DNA of 36,426 nt, taken from positions 1 to 36,426 of the forward strand of contig DATFDL010000751.1 of assembly GCA_035252155.1 (NCBI GenBank), given 5' to 3'. Position numbers and translations under genes: made by a program. Origin of the DNA: JAICLL01 sp035252155 (GTDB lineage: Bacteria; Planctomycetota; Planctomycetia; Pirellulales; JAICIG01). Positions 1 through 7,110 of this stretch are shown one piece after another. Numbering within the stretch: position 1 is the first letter of the stretch; each line of letters opens with the position of its first letter. The notes beneath the pieces were generated by a model, which saw only the letters and a program-made list of their open reading frames with translations, was not told the DNA's origin and did not search any database.

Positions 1-301
1 CGCCGCTGCCGCCCGAATCGTCATCGAAGTCGCCGCTGCCGGCGGTGTCGCCGTCGTAATCGCCGTCTCCATCGAGTTGGCCGCCGCCGCAGCCGCCGCC
101 GCCGCCCGAGCCGTCGCCGTCGGGATCGGTCGAGGGCGAGCTGTCATCGTCGAAATCCCCATCGGCGTCGAGCATGGCGCGGATTTCAAGCGTTTCGCAA
201 AGCATGACGCGGGTGGTTTGGCGCCGCCGGCGCGGCTTGCCGACCGGCTTGAGCGACAGCGACCGAAGCAGGTTTTTCCACAGGTGCGGTGGGTGGAGCA
301 T
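1..301 (-). CDS. N-terminus of an Asp/Gly-rich surface or extracellular protein (cut by window edge)
   Basis: An open frame runs from an ATG at 301 leftward off the window, giving 100 residues. The first 45 residues are basic and contain GKPRRRRQTTRVMLCETLEI then RAMLDA, which resembles the Arg-rich LEPR-XLL-type N-terminal segment of many large planctomycete surface proteins (usual core LEPRxLL, here LEIRAML). From residue 46 the sequence becomes low-complexity Asp/Gly/Ser: DADGDFDDDSS, DPDGDGSGGGG, LDGDGDYDGDTAGSGDFDDD. Such D-x-D-G-D strings are typical of Ca2+-binding thrombospondin-3 or dockerin-like loops. There is no clear Shine-Dalgarno before the ATG. I infer an exported, Ca2+-binding surface protein; the functional domains lie outside the window. 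Confidence 0.6.
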   Translation of the reverse strand, partial: MLHPPHLWKNLLRSLSLKPVGKPRRRRQTTRVMLCETLEIRAMLDADGDFDDDSSPSTDPDGDGSGGGGGCGGGQLDGDGDYDGDTAGSGDFDDDSGGSG

Positions 302-302
302 G

Positions 303-375
303 GAAAGGGCGGGGTTAGGGGCTCGGGATTAGGGCCTCGGGATTCGGGAATCGAAAGTCAGCATTCGGGATTCTG
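303..375. repeat. G-rich low-complexity direct repeats
   Basis: The segment holds reiterated units of the type GGGCTCGGGATTAGG and GGCCTCGGGATTCGGGA, followed by GCATTCGGGATTCTGG. Similar GGGACTGGGGAC/GGGCTAGGG units occur at 4386-4420 and, inverted, at 4576-4600. No gene is seen between 302 and 763 other than the promoter and palindromes listed separately. Confidence 0.5.
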
Positions 376-553
376 GGGCCGAGTTTTCCACGGTGAAAGG
401 ATGCGCGACGCTCGCAGCCGCGCATCGGGCGCGACAATTTGGTCGCCTATTTATCTAGTGCGCCCAAACAGTCAAAAGCGGTCGTGAATTCTGGAAAAAA
501 TCTTTTTTGGGCGGAGCGGCCCAAGGCGCGGCAAAAAAAGATTCGCGCGGCGC

Positions 554-582
554 TTGACGCGCTTTGAAAGGCCGTTTCTATT
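554..582 (+). promoter_or_regulatory. Possible housekeeping-type promoter upstream of the ECF sigma gene
   Basis: TTGACG at 554-559 is followed by a 17-base spacer and TCTATT at 577-582, matching the -35 and -10 consensus at 5/6 and 4/6 positions. It would give a 5' leader of about 175 bases that includes the palindrome pair at 686-727. Spacing and -35 match are good; there is no experimental support. Confidence 0.3.
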
Positions 583-685
583 TGCTCGTGGAACAGGTGG
601 TAGGCGCTGCTGAATAACGGAGTTTGAACATCTTGTTTCCATTGACCAAAGTGTTGCGCCCTCAGGCGCCGCGCGCCGTAGGGCA

Positions 686-727
686 GCCTTGCTAGGCTGA
701 CGATGTCAGGCGTCAAAGCCTGAGCTA
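686..727. repeat. BIME-like pair of inverted GTAG-footed palindromes
   Basis: GTAG at 687-691 precedes the stem CAGCCT/AGGCTG (loop TTGC). After a short gap a second stem TCAGGC/GCCTGA is closed on the far side by CTAC. The two hairpins thus face each other with GTAG feet on the outside, which is the arrangement of bacterial interspersed mosaic elements built from two REPs. A single related REP (GTAG then GTCAGG/CCTGAC) sits at 15628-15653. Confidence 0.55.
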
Positions 728-763
728 CTGCCGCGGCCCGGCCGCAACCGGGAGGGGCGGACC

Positions 764-1432
764 ATGTCCCCGAAGTTTGCTTTGCAACGGCAGCAGTTCG
801 CCGCGTTGCTCTTAGCGGCGAAGCGCGGATCGTCCGAGGCGGCCGGGGAACTGCTGACCGCTTTTCAGCCAATGCTGGTTGAATATGCCCACAGCCGGTT
901 GTGCCCGGAACTTCGTCGCCGGTTCGACCCATGCGACTTGGCGCAATTCACTCTTAGCCAGGCGATACAGCGGCTGGGCGAAACACGAGCGACATCGTCA
1001 CGGCAATTCGCCGCATGGCTGCAAGCGATCCTCAGGAGCCGCGCCGCGCGGCTGACGCATCGCTACGTTCGGCGGCGCGATGGGCAGCGAAGGCCGAGAC
1101 AGCTCGGACTGGACCCTTTCCTCGACGAACCTGGCGAGGACAATGAGCCGAAGGACAACGCGGGACAGGGCGGCCGAGTGCTCATCTCGGAGGTTCCTTC
1201 GCCAACGGAGTCGGCGATCGCCCGCGAAGAAGCGGGAGCGGTGCGGCGAATGCTTGAGGCACTTCCCGCGATCAGCGGGCAGATTGTATTGTTGCGCATC
1301 GAGCACGACCTGTCGTTCACGGCCATCGGCGCCGCGCTCGCCATTAGCTGTGAGGCCGCGCGGAGCCGATATCGCCGAGCGATGATCGATCTACGGCGGG
1401 CGCTGAAACGCCATCCGGTGATTGACCGCTAG
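764..1432 (+). CDS. ECF-type RNA polymerase sigma factor
   Basis: A 222-residue sigma-70-family protein of the extracytoplasmic-function class. Region 2 spans about residues 12-95 and includes RRFDPCDLAQFTLSQAIQR (54-72), which matches the core-binding and -10 recognition segment of planctomycete ECF factors (usual DPSDLVQETL). A charged linker around 105-150 precedes region 4 (about 160-215), LPAISGQIVLLRIEHDLSF then an HTH ending SRYRRAMIDLRRALK. No anti-sigma gene lies next to it; both sides are non-coding for several hundred bases, so it appears to be a solo factor. The start at 764 is the only ATG well placed before region 2; it lies shortly after a GGGAGGGG tract (about 749-757), which is an acceptable ribosome-binding site. 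Target promoters cannot be predicted. Confidence 0.9.
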   Translation: MSPKFALQRQQFAALLLAAKRGSSEAAGELLTAFQPMLVEYAHSRLCPELRRRFDPCDLAQFTLSQAIQRLGETRATSSRQFAAWLQAILRSRAARLTHRYVRRRDGQRRPRQLGLDPFLDEPGEDNEPKDNAGQGGRVLISEVPSPTESAIAREEAGAVRRMLEALPAISGQIVLLRIEHDLSFTAIGAALAISCEAARSRYRRAMIDLRRALKRHPVIDR

Positions 1433-2065
1433 GAACTCCGCGGTGGATCGTGTGGTTTTTCCGCCGGAAAACCGACCAAGCCAGTTCCCTGGTACAATGC
1501 GGAGAGAGGGACGATTTGCGGCGGAGCCGCCGGGCATCATGCGGAGCATGAGGGCTACGATTGGATGGCCTTATTCGACCTAAGTTCTGATTTTGCGAGA
1601 CACGAAAAAACCCCGCTGGAGGAGGGGGGCGTCCAAAACATCTCCGTGTTTTACGGCTTTAGCAAATTTGCAAATGCCGTGCGCGCCGAACGAAACAAAA
1701 ACAGCTTACGACAAAACGCGAAGCGATGCCGGAGATGGGAGTTCAGGCAAAGCAATCGCAACGAATCGGGGCGGAAACCGACCAAGCCAGATTCATGGGA
1801 AGCTGCGGAGAGAGGGACGCAGGAATTAGGAGAAATGATTCGGGATTTGGGCACCCAGGACTCAGGGAACCGTATTGCGGGCGTGGCGCCTGCAAACTCC
1901 CACCCTTGCATTGCTCTTGCATAAGCCGAAATTGATGCGTTGGGGCGGCGCGGCAAGAACCGGTGCGGCAAGGGCTTGCGCGGCGCAAACGGCGGCGGCG
2001 GGGGTTGTTTTCCGCAAGCAAACGCTTTGAGCGGGCAAAGAGCGCACCGGGACTGTACTGCTTCG
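1433..2065. other. Long non-coding interval with an imperfect direct repeat and one palindrome
   Basis: About 630 bases without a convincing gene. Two copies of a roughly 47-base motif occur at 1466-1513 and 1773-1819; both share GGAAAACCGACCAAGCCAG (second copy lacks one A) and end in GCGGAGAGAGGGACG, with a diverged middle. A half REP palindrome (ATCATGC GGA GCATGA, then GGGCTAC) lies at 1535-1558. Forward and reverse open frames here have no recognisable domain and run through the repeats, so I do not call them genes. Confidence 0.5.
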
Positions 2066-2782
2066 ATGGAAAGCACTGGACCGCAAGAAGAAGTCGAACG
2101 CGCGAAGTGCGTGGTGCTGGTGCCGGTGTTTGGCGCGATTGAGCCGAAGTGCGACGACGCCTTGCGCGAGCTCGAACGGCGCGGCTACCCGGTACGCCGG
2201 ATACGCGGTTATTCGCAAATCGACCTGGCGCGCAGCCAGATCGCCACCCGCTCGCTTGACGACGGTTTTGAAGAGACGTTTTGGATTGATGCCGACGTGG
2301 TGTTTCGGCCCGACGACGTCGACCGGCTGCGAGCGCACCGGTTGCCACTGGCCTGCGCCATCTACGCCAAGAAGGCAGCCCGCGAGCTGGCCTGCCACGT
2401 GATGCCGGGCACCCAAGAAATTGTCTTCGGCCACGGCGGCGGGCTGATGGAGATCCTTTATGGGGCGACGGGTTTTTTGCTGGTGCGCCGGCAGGTGTAT
2501 GAAGGAATGGAGCGACGGCTTGAACTGCCGCGGTGCAACGTGCGGTTTGGCAGCCCGGTGGTGCCGTATTTTTTGCCGTTGGTGAGAGCCGACGGCGAGG
2601 GGCATTGGTACTTGAGTGAGGGCTACTCGTTTTGTGAGCGGGCGCGGCAGTGTGGCTATCGCGTGCTGGCCGACACGACCATCCGCCTGCGGCACATCGG
2701 CGGCTACGGATATAGCTGGGAAGACGCCGGCGCGAACCCCACGCGTCACGCCACGTATCGGTTTCGGATCACCGACACATAA
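2066..2782 (+). CDS. GT-A-like glycosyltransferase (probable)
   Basis: Predicted 238 residues. The start at 2066 (MESTGPQEEVERAK) is preferred because the longer upstream frame is a Gly-rich translation with no similarity to a domain. The protein opens with a beta strand CVVLVPVFGAIEPKCDDAL, followed by RSQIATRSLDDGF and WIDADVVFRPDDVDRL. The D-A-D within this strand is in the position of the metal-binding DxD of GT-A-fold glycosyltransferases, and later parts (GATGFLLVRRQVYEGM, YLSEGYSFCERARQCGYRV, RLRHIGGYGYSW) match the acceptor-side layout seen in family-2-like enzymes. No membrane segment is visible. Donor and acceptor are unknown. It stands alone between repeat-filled spacers. Confidence 0.6.
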   Translation: MESTGPQEEVERAKCVVLVPVFGAIEPKCDDALRELERRGYPVRRIRGYSQIDLARSQIATRSLDDGFEETFWIDADVVFRPDDVDRLRAHRLPLACAIYAKKAARELACHVMPGTQEIVFGHGGGLMEILYGATGFLLVRRQVYEGMERRLELPRCNVRFGSPVVPYFLPLVRADGEGHWYLSEGYSFCERARQCGYRVLADTTIRLRHIGGYGYSWEDAGANPTRHATYRFRITDT

Positions 2783-2889
2783 CGTTTTAGTTCGCCGCCG
2801 GCCGCACGAATGAAGACCTGATCGCGGCCTTCACCGGTTCGGACGAGTATTATAAGTCGCACTCGACTTAAGCCGTCCAGCGGGCAGTT

Positions 2890-2993
2890 TTTTGAACAGA
2901 AGGAAACGAAGAAAACGAAGGAAGATCAGATTGTGGGTGTGGACGGGCTTGCAATTTTTCTTCTTCGTTCTCTTCGTTTCCTTCTGTTCAAAA
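2890..2993. repeat. Long inverted repeat built from GAAGGAAACGAAG-type units
   Basis: The left arm (about 2890-2924) reads TTTGAACAGAAGGAAACGAA and continues with GAAAACGAAGGAAGA; the right arm (about 2959-2993) is its near-perfect reverse complement ending TTCTGTTCAAAA. The arms are separated by about 34 bases. It lies between the glycosyltransferase and the 3' end of the minus-strand LipB-like gene, in a place where a strong hairpin could act as a bidirectional terminator. The A-rich strand is purely purine over long runs, unlike the surrounding GC-rich DNA. Confidence 0.65.
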
Positions 2994-3000
2994 TCTCCGC

Positions 3001-3741
3001 TTAGCCGACGCGGGCTGCCGCGGGGCTGGCGTCGCGGGGGCGGGCGAGCAAGGGATGCCCGGAATAGATGTGATAGCGGTCGCAACCGAGCGATTCGGCC
3101 AGGCGCCGCACCACCGCTTCGCGCATGGTCGACATGCGCACGGGCTGGCGGCGCTCGGCCGCCAACGAGCTCATCGAGCTGCGGCCAAGGGGATCGCTCT
3201 CGACCCAGCGCTGTGGAAACAGGGCGGGCGCTACGTTGAGATAAGCGCCGAAGTAGCTGACCCAGTTTTTCACCGCGACGGTCACCGCCGCTAGTTGCCC
3301 GGTGTGGCCCCAGAGACCGTAGCGGCCGGGCCGTGTGAGGACGGGCGAACAGACGTCGCCCAGCGCGGCCGTCAGCCCCGCTTGCAAACGATCGAGATAA
3401 CCGCCCACCGTGAAGCCGTGCCACTCCAAGGGCACGATGGCATGGATCGCCAATTGTCCGGGGGCGTGTACCAGGCAGCCGCCGCCGCGATTGATCCAGC
3501 GCGGCTCGACGCGCCGGCTGATCAGCTCTTCGCGGGCCAGCCGCACATGCCCGCGCGAGCCGAGCCGGCCGATGGTGATCGACAGCGGGTGCTCGCAGAG
3601 CAGAAGAGTGATTTGCCCGTCGGCGCGGCCGGCGGTTTCATAGACCAGCCGGTGCTGCAAGGCGAGGCAAACGTCGAAATCGACCACTCCCAACAGATGC
3701 GCTTCGAGTGCTGGCGCAGTGAGTGGTCGGTCGAGAGGCAT
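3001..3741 (-). CDS. LipB-like (octanoyltransferase fold) protein without the catalytic Lys/Cys
   Basis: A 246-residue member of the biotin/lipoate A/B protein ligase fold, closest to octanoyl-ACP:protein transferase LipB. Diagnostic parts are in order: EHPLSITIGR (50-59), RGGGCLVHAPGQLAIHAIVPL (85-105, LipB usual RGGxxTxHGPGQL) and WVSYFGAYLNV (160-170). The catalytic residues are missing: the Lys of the LipB KIAAIGV segment is Gln149 (GQLAAVTV), and the nucleophilic Cys of NPCG is Leu185 (DPLGRSSMSSL); the conserved HG before the ALNV strand is FG. It is therefore unlikely to carry out octanoyl transfer by the LipB mechanism. It is divergent from smpB with 160 bases between the starts. It may bind lipoyl or another acyl group, or have been recruited to a new role; this is inference. 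Confidence 0.75.
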   Translation of the reverse strand: MPLDRPLTAPALEAHLLGVVDFDVCLALQHRLVYETAGRADGQITLLLCEHPLSITIGRLGSRGHVRLAREELISRRVEPRWINRGGGCLVHAPGQLAIHAIVPLEWHGFTVGGYLDRLQAGLTAALGDVCSPVLTRPGRYGLWGHTGQLAAVTVAVKNWVSYFGAYLNVAPALFPQRWVESDPLGRSSMSSLAAERRQPVRMSTMREAVVRRLAESLGCDRYHIYSGHPLLARPRDASPAAARVG

Positions 3742-3901
3742 AGTAATGGTTATGATTGCGGTCGGTTCGCCCGCCGGGCAGCGTGGCTTGAGTCTGACCG
3801 GTCGAGAGATTACAAGACTTCATGGTAGTATGTCTGGGCCTACCGTTGGTCGCGAGGTTATTTTAGCAAGTTCCCAAAAATCGGAGAAGCGCAGGTCAAC
3901 G

Positions 3902-4387
3902 ATGGCCAAACCTAAGCCCGATCGCGAGCACGACAACGAGCGGTTGATCGCCCAGAACCGCCGCGCGCGGCACGAGTACGAAGTGCTCGAAACGCTCGAA
4001 TGCGGCATCGCGCTGGTGGGCAGCGAAGTGAAGAGCCTGCGGACAGGCAAGCTCTCGCTCGACGAAGCCTACGGCCGCGTAAAGGAGGGCGAGGTCTGGC
4101 TGGTGGGCTGCGACATTCCGGAATATGCCCAAGCGAACCGCTTCAACCACGAGCCGCGGCGACCGCGCAAGCTGCTGCTGCACCGCCGCGAGATCCGCAA
4201 GTTCGCCGGCAAAGCATTTGAGCGCGGGCTGACGTTGGTGCCGCTCAAGATGTATTTTAAACAGGGGCGGGCCAAAGTATTGCTTGGCATCTGCCGCGGG
4301 CGTAAGCTGCACGACAAGCGTGAGAAGCTTAAAAAAGCCGACGTGCAGCGTGACCTGGCCCGCGCGATGCGGGTGAGGAGGGGCTAG
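3902..4387 (+). CDS. smpB: SsrA-binding protein SmpB
   Basis: 161 residues, the usual size. SmpB binds tmRNA and delivers it to stalled ribosomes in trans-translation. Recognisable segments are RRARHEYEVLETLECGIALV, GSEVKSLRTGKLSLDEAY, the RNA-binding beta-barrel strands, and the C-terminal KLHDKREKLKKADVQRDL tail that enters the decoding channel. The start at 3902 (MAKPKPDREHDN) fits family length; an upstream in-frame extension of 61 residues translates promoter DNA and was discarded. AGG about nine bases before the ATG could serve as a weak ribosome-binding site. No tmRNA gene was seen in the window. Confidence 0.95.
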   Translation: MAKPKPDREHDNERLIAQNRRARHEYEVLETLECGIALVGSEVKSLRTGKLSLDEAYGRVKEGEVWLVGCDIPEYAQANRFNHEPRRPRKLLLHRREIRKFAGKAFERGLTLVPLKMYFKQGRAKVLLGICRGRKLHDKREKLKKADVQRDLARAMRVRRG

Positions 4388-4601
4388 GGACTGGGGACTA
4401 TGGGCTAGGGACTGGGGAGTCGGGGTTGAAATTACGGAGCCGGAGTGAAGGAACCACGAATCACACGAATGACACGAATTTTTTTCATTCGTGTGATTCG
4501 TGTCATTCGTGGTTTACATCATGTTCCATCTCTCGAAACCCAATTTACCGGCGAGTCGGTCTCTGAGACCCCGCAGCCCCTAGCCCCGAGTCCCTAGCCC
4601 C
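4388..4601. repeat. Nested inverted repeats between smpB and the TolB-like gene
   Basis: The outer layer is a G-rich repeat at 4386-4420 (GGGACTGGGGACTATGGGC and so on) that reappears as reverse complement at about 4576-4600 directly before the next ATG. The inner layer, 4452-4514, is a long palindrome of ACGAAT-containing 9-mers: the left arm reads AACCACGAAT, CACACGAAT, GACACGAAT, while the right arm, reverse complemented, has the last two 9-mers in swapped order. The loop is a T/C stretch of about seven bases. It could act as a terminator for smpB. Confidence 0.65.
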
Positions 4602-5504
4602 ATGAAGCCCGCCTCCACTTGCGTGTTGTTCTTGCTTGCCGCCGCCGCCGCTGCCACACCCGCTCAGGCTGACGAGGAACCGCCGCAGCTTTGCGTCGCC
4701 ACGAGGCGGTTCGGCGGCAGCGATCTGATCTTGCTCGACGTGACGGGCAAGAACATTACGCGGCTCACCCAAGACCTGGGAGACGTCAATGAACCGTGCT
4801 GGCATCCCGAGGGCAAGCGGTTGGCGTTTGTGGTAACTACGAATCGCTCAGGGATGTTAAAGTTGTTCGAGATCGACGGCGGTAAAACCAGCTCGATCGG
4901 AAGCGGACGAAACGACCGTGGCCCGGCCTGGTCGCCCGACGGCAAGAAGCTGCTCTTCACGTCCGATCGCAACGGCGCGGCAGATCTGTTTGTGATGGAC
5001 GCCGATGGTTCGAATGTGGTCGCGCTGACCAAGGACGGCGGTTTCGACGCCGATGCGGCCTGGTCGCCCGATGGAAAGAGGATCGCCTTTACGTCGAACC
5101 GCACGGGCCGGTTTCGCCTCTACCTGATGAACCACGACGGATCGGAAGTCACCGATTTACTCAAGCAGGATTTGGTGTATTCGGTCTATCCTTGCTGGTC
5201 GCCCGACGGGCAGCAGATCGCTTTTGGCGGGCGGGGCAGTGACGGCACCATTCAGCTTTGCGTCGTGAACGCCGACGGCCAGGGCTTGCAGCAGCTTTCC
5301 GAAGGCGGGCAGATGAACACGTACGCCGCCTGGTCGCCCGACGGGCAATACATCGCCTATGCCCGGTTCAAGACGATGCAGGTCGGCGATAATTCTCTTG
5401 GAAAAGGCGACCTGATGGTCTACGATTCGATCGAGGGCACGCACACCAAGCTGCTTACCGACGAGCTGCCGATCATTGGACCGCGGCCAGCGTGGAAACC
5501 GTAG
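4602..5504 (+). CDS. Secreted TolB-like beta-propeller protein (PD40 repeats)
   Basis: 300 residues. A Sec signal peptide is visible (MKPASTCVLFLLAAAAAATP then AQA, cleavage near residue 23). The rest consists of about six repeats of the PD40/TolB type, with the signature W-S-P-D-G-(K/Q)-x-I-A-F seen at AWSPDGKKLLFTS, AWSPDGKRIAFTS, CWSPDGQQIAFGG and AWSPDGQYIAYAR, each followed by a strand of the type DLFVMDADGSN. This makes a small six-bladed propeller in the periplasm or cell surface, probably a protein-interaction module rather than an enzyme. There are no tol/pal genes nearby, so a Tol-system role is not supported. The stop TAG is part of a CCGTAG junction with the repeats that follow. 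Confidence 0.8.
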   Translation: MKPASTCVLFLLAAAAAATPAQADEEPPQLCVATRRFGGSDLILLDVTGKNITRLTQDLGDVNEPCWHPEGKRLAFVVTTNRSGMLKLFEIDGGKTSSIGSGRNDRGPAWSPDGKKLLFTSDRNGAADLFVMDADGSNVVALTKDGGFDADAAWSPDGKRIAFTSNRTGRFRLYLMNHDGSEVTDLLKQDLVYSVYPCWSPDGQQIAFGGRGSDGTIQLCVVNADGQGLQQLSEGGQMNTYAAWSPDGQYIAYARFKTMQVGDNSLGKGDLMVYDSIEGTHTKLLTDELPIIGPRPAWKP

Positions 5505-5573
5505 GGAAAGGGGTCTCTGCCCCAGCCACCGGCCGCTCGGTGCAAAGCCAGCCGGCACAAGGCCGGGAGCTAC
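5501..5573. repeat. GTAG-footed palindrome remnants between convergent genes
   Basis: GTAG at 5501-5504 overlaps the preceding stop codon. It is followed by one arm of the GGTGGCTGGGGCAGAG family (reverse complement CTCTGCCCCAGCCACC at about 5515-5530) and then by a minus-strand REP at 5549-5573 (GTAG, then a CCGGC/GCCGG stem with loop CTTGT). The spacer separates the plus-strand TolB-like gene from minus-strand purD and may terminate both. Confidence 0.5.
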
Positions 5574-5590
5574 CGCGCGGCGCGAGACCA

Positions 5591-6874
5591 TCACCGCGCG
5601 GCGGCGATGGCCCGGTCGGAGATGTCCTTGCGGCACCAGGCGCCGTCCCAGCGAATGGCCTTCACGGCCGTGTAGGCCTGCAGCTTGGCGGCGGCTACGT
5701 TCGATCCCAACGCCGTCACGCCTAGCACACGGCCGCCGTTGGTAATCACCTGTCCGGCCGCCGTGGCTGTGCCAGCGTGAAAGACTTTGACGTCGGGCAC
5801 TTTGGCCGCTTGCTCTAGTCCGCGAATGGGCCGGCCGGTTTGATATTTGCCGGGATAGCCCTCGCTGGCCATCACCACACAGACGGCCGGGCGAGGATCC
5901 CATACCAACGGCTCGATCGAGTCGAGACGGCCGTCGACCGTCGCTTCGAGCAGATCGAGCAGGTCGCTCTTCAGCCGCATCAACAGCGGTTGGCACTCCG
6001 GGTCGCCAAAGCGGACATTGTATTCCAACACCTTCGGCCCCTGATTGGTGAGCATCAGCCCGGCATAGAGCACGCCGCGAAACGGCCGCCGGGCACGCTT
6101 CATGGCATGCACTGTGGGCACCAGCACGTGCTCTTCGACCCACCGCAACGCGGCGTCGTCGAGCGCGGGCGTGGGACAATAGGCGCCCATGCCGCCCGTA
6201 TTCGGTCCGGTGTCGCCGTCGAAGGCTCGCTTGTGATCTTGGCAGGGCGGCAACGTGACGATCGTGTGTCCGTCGCTGATCGCCAGCACGCTCGTCTCTT
6301 GTCCGTCGAGCCGCTCTTCGATGACGATCTGATCGCCGGCCGCGCCAAACTCCTTGGCCCGCGCGATGCGGTCAACCGCGTCGAGTGCCTCGTTGCGGCC
6401 CGAGCAGACGATCACGCCTTTGCCGGCCGCCAGCCCATCGGCCTTGACCACCACGGGCACGTCCTCGCGTTCGCGCAAGAACGTGACGGCCCGCTCGGCC
6501 GAACGAAACACGCGGTAATCGGCGGTGGGCACGTCGGCGTGCCGCAGCAGGTTTTTGCAAAAGACTTTGCTGCCTTCTAGCTCCGCGGCAGCTTTGCCAG
6601 GCCCAAAGACGCGCAGTTTCGCGTCGGAAAAGGCGTCGGCAATGCCGGCGGTGAGCGGCGCTTCGGGGCCGACCACGGTCAGCCCCACTTTGTTCTCTTG
6701 AGCGAACTTGATGAGCTTGGCGAAATCGGAGGCCGGAATATCGACGTTTTCGGCGTCGGCGGCGGTGCCGGCATTGCCCGGCGCTACGAAGACACGGTCT
6801 GCCCGCGGGCTTTGGGCGATCTTCCAGGCCAGCGCGTGCTCGCGGCCTCCGTTGCCGATTATCAAGAGGTTCAT
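5591..6874 (-). CDS. purD: Phosphoribosylamine-glycine ligase
   Basis: 427 residues, normal for GAR synthetase. It joins 5-phosphoribosylamine and glycine with ATP hydrolysis in de novo purine synthesis, in the cytoplasm. The N-terminal domain opens with MNLLIIGNGGREHALAWKIA; then come VVGPEAPLTAGIAD, the ATP-grasp part with VVVKADGLAAGKGVIVC, and QDHKRAFDGDTGPNTGGMGA, and the metal-binding GLMLTNQGPKVLEYNVRFGDPE, all closely conserved. The C-terminal domain ends with VTALGSNVAAAKLQAYTAV. Start ATG at 6874 fits the conserved N-terminus exactly. It is divergent from the S9/DUF885 gene and is not near other pur genes. Confidence 0.97.
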   Translation of the reverse strand: MNLLIIGNGGREHALAWKIAQSPRADRVFVAPGNAGTAADAENVDIPASDFAKLIKFAQENKVGLTVVGPEAPLTAGIADAFSDAKLRVFGPGKAAAELEGSKVFCKNLLRHADVPTADYRVFRSAERAVTFLREREDVPVVVKADGLAAGKGVIVCSGRNEALDAVDRIARAKEFGAAGDQIVIEERLDGQETSVLAISDGHTIVTLPPCQDHKRAFDGDTGPNTGGMGAYCPTPALDDAALRWVEEHVLVPTVHAMKRARRPFRGVLYAGLMLTNQGPKVLEYNVRFGDPECQPLLMRLKSDLLDLLEATVDGRLDSIEPLVWDPRPAVCVVMASEGYPGKYQTGRPIRGLEQAAKVPDVKVFHAGTATAAGQVITNGGRVLGVTALGSNVAAAKLQAYTAVKAIRWDGAWCRKDISDRAIAAAR

Positions 6875-7070
6875 GCTGACACGCTGGGGATGATAACGAG
6901 TGCGGATAATTGGGGTTAGCGGGATGCGATCATTTTAGGCATAAGCGTGTTGCGTGGCGAGTGTCGTCGGCGAATGCAAGCCGTTCTTTGCCCGGCCGAT
7001 GCCTCAAAAAACGCACGGTCACGTAACTCGAACGGGCGGCCCGCCCACAGATTTTGGCCGACGAGTCATT

Positions 7071-7076
7071 TATATT
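7071..7076 (+). promoter_or_regulatory. Possible -10 element for the S9/DUF885 gene
   Basis: TATATT lies 35 bases before the chosen ATG at 7111, in an AT-rich patch of an otherwise GC-rich divergent spacer (6875-7110). I see no convincing -35 at the standard distance, so this is only a -10 candidate. On the other strand TAAAAT near 6935-6940 is a similar candidate for purD. Confidence 0.25.
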
Positions 7077-7110
7077 AGGTACACCGCTTCGCAACCATCG
7101 AGAGCCAGCA

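Noticed and set aside
1605..1632. Possible minus-strand terminator (CCCC, loop, GGGG, TTTTTT)
   Set aside because: The stem is only four pairs with a long loop and there is no gene to its right for which it would serve.
1565..1924. 119-codon plus-strand open frame in the spacer after the sigma factor
   Set aside because: It runs through a direct repeat and low-complexity DNA, has mixed codon use and no domain.
1862..2749. 295-codon minus-strand open frame
   Set aside because: It is antisense to the glycosyltransferase-like gene, whose D-A-D strand and fold pattern favour the plus strand.
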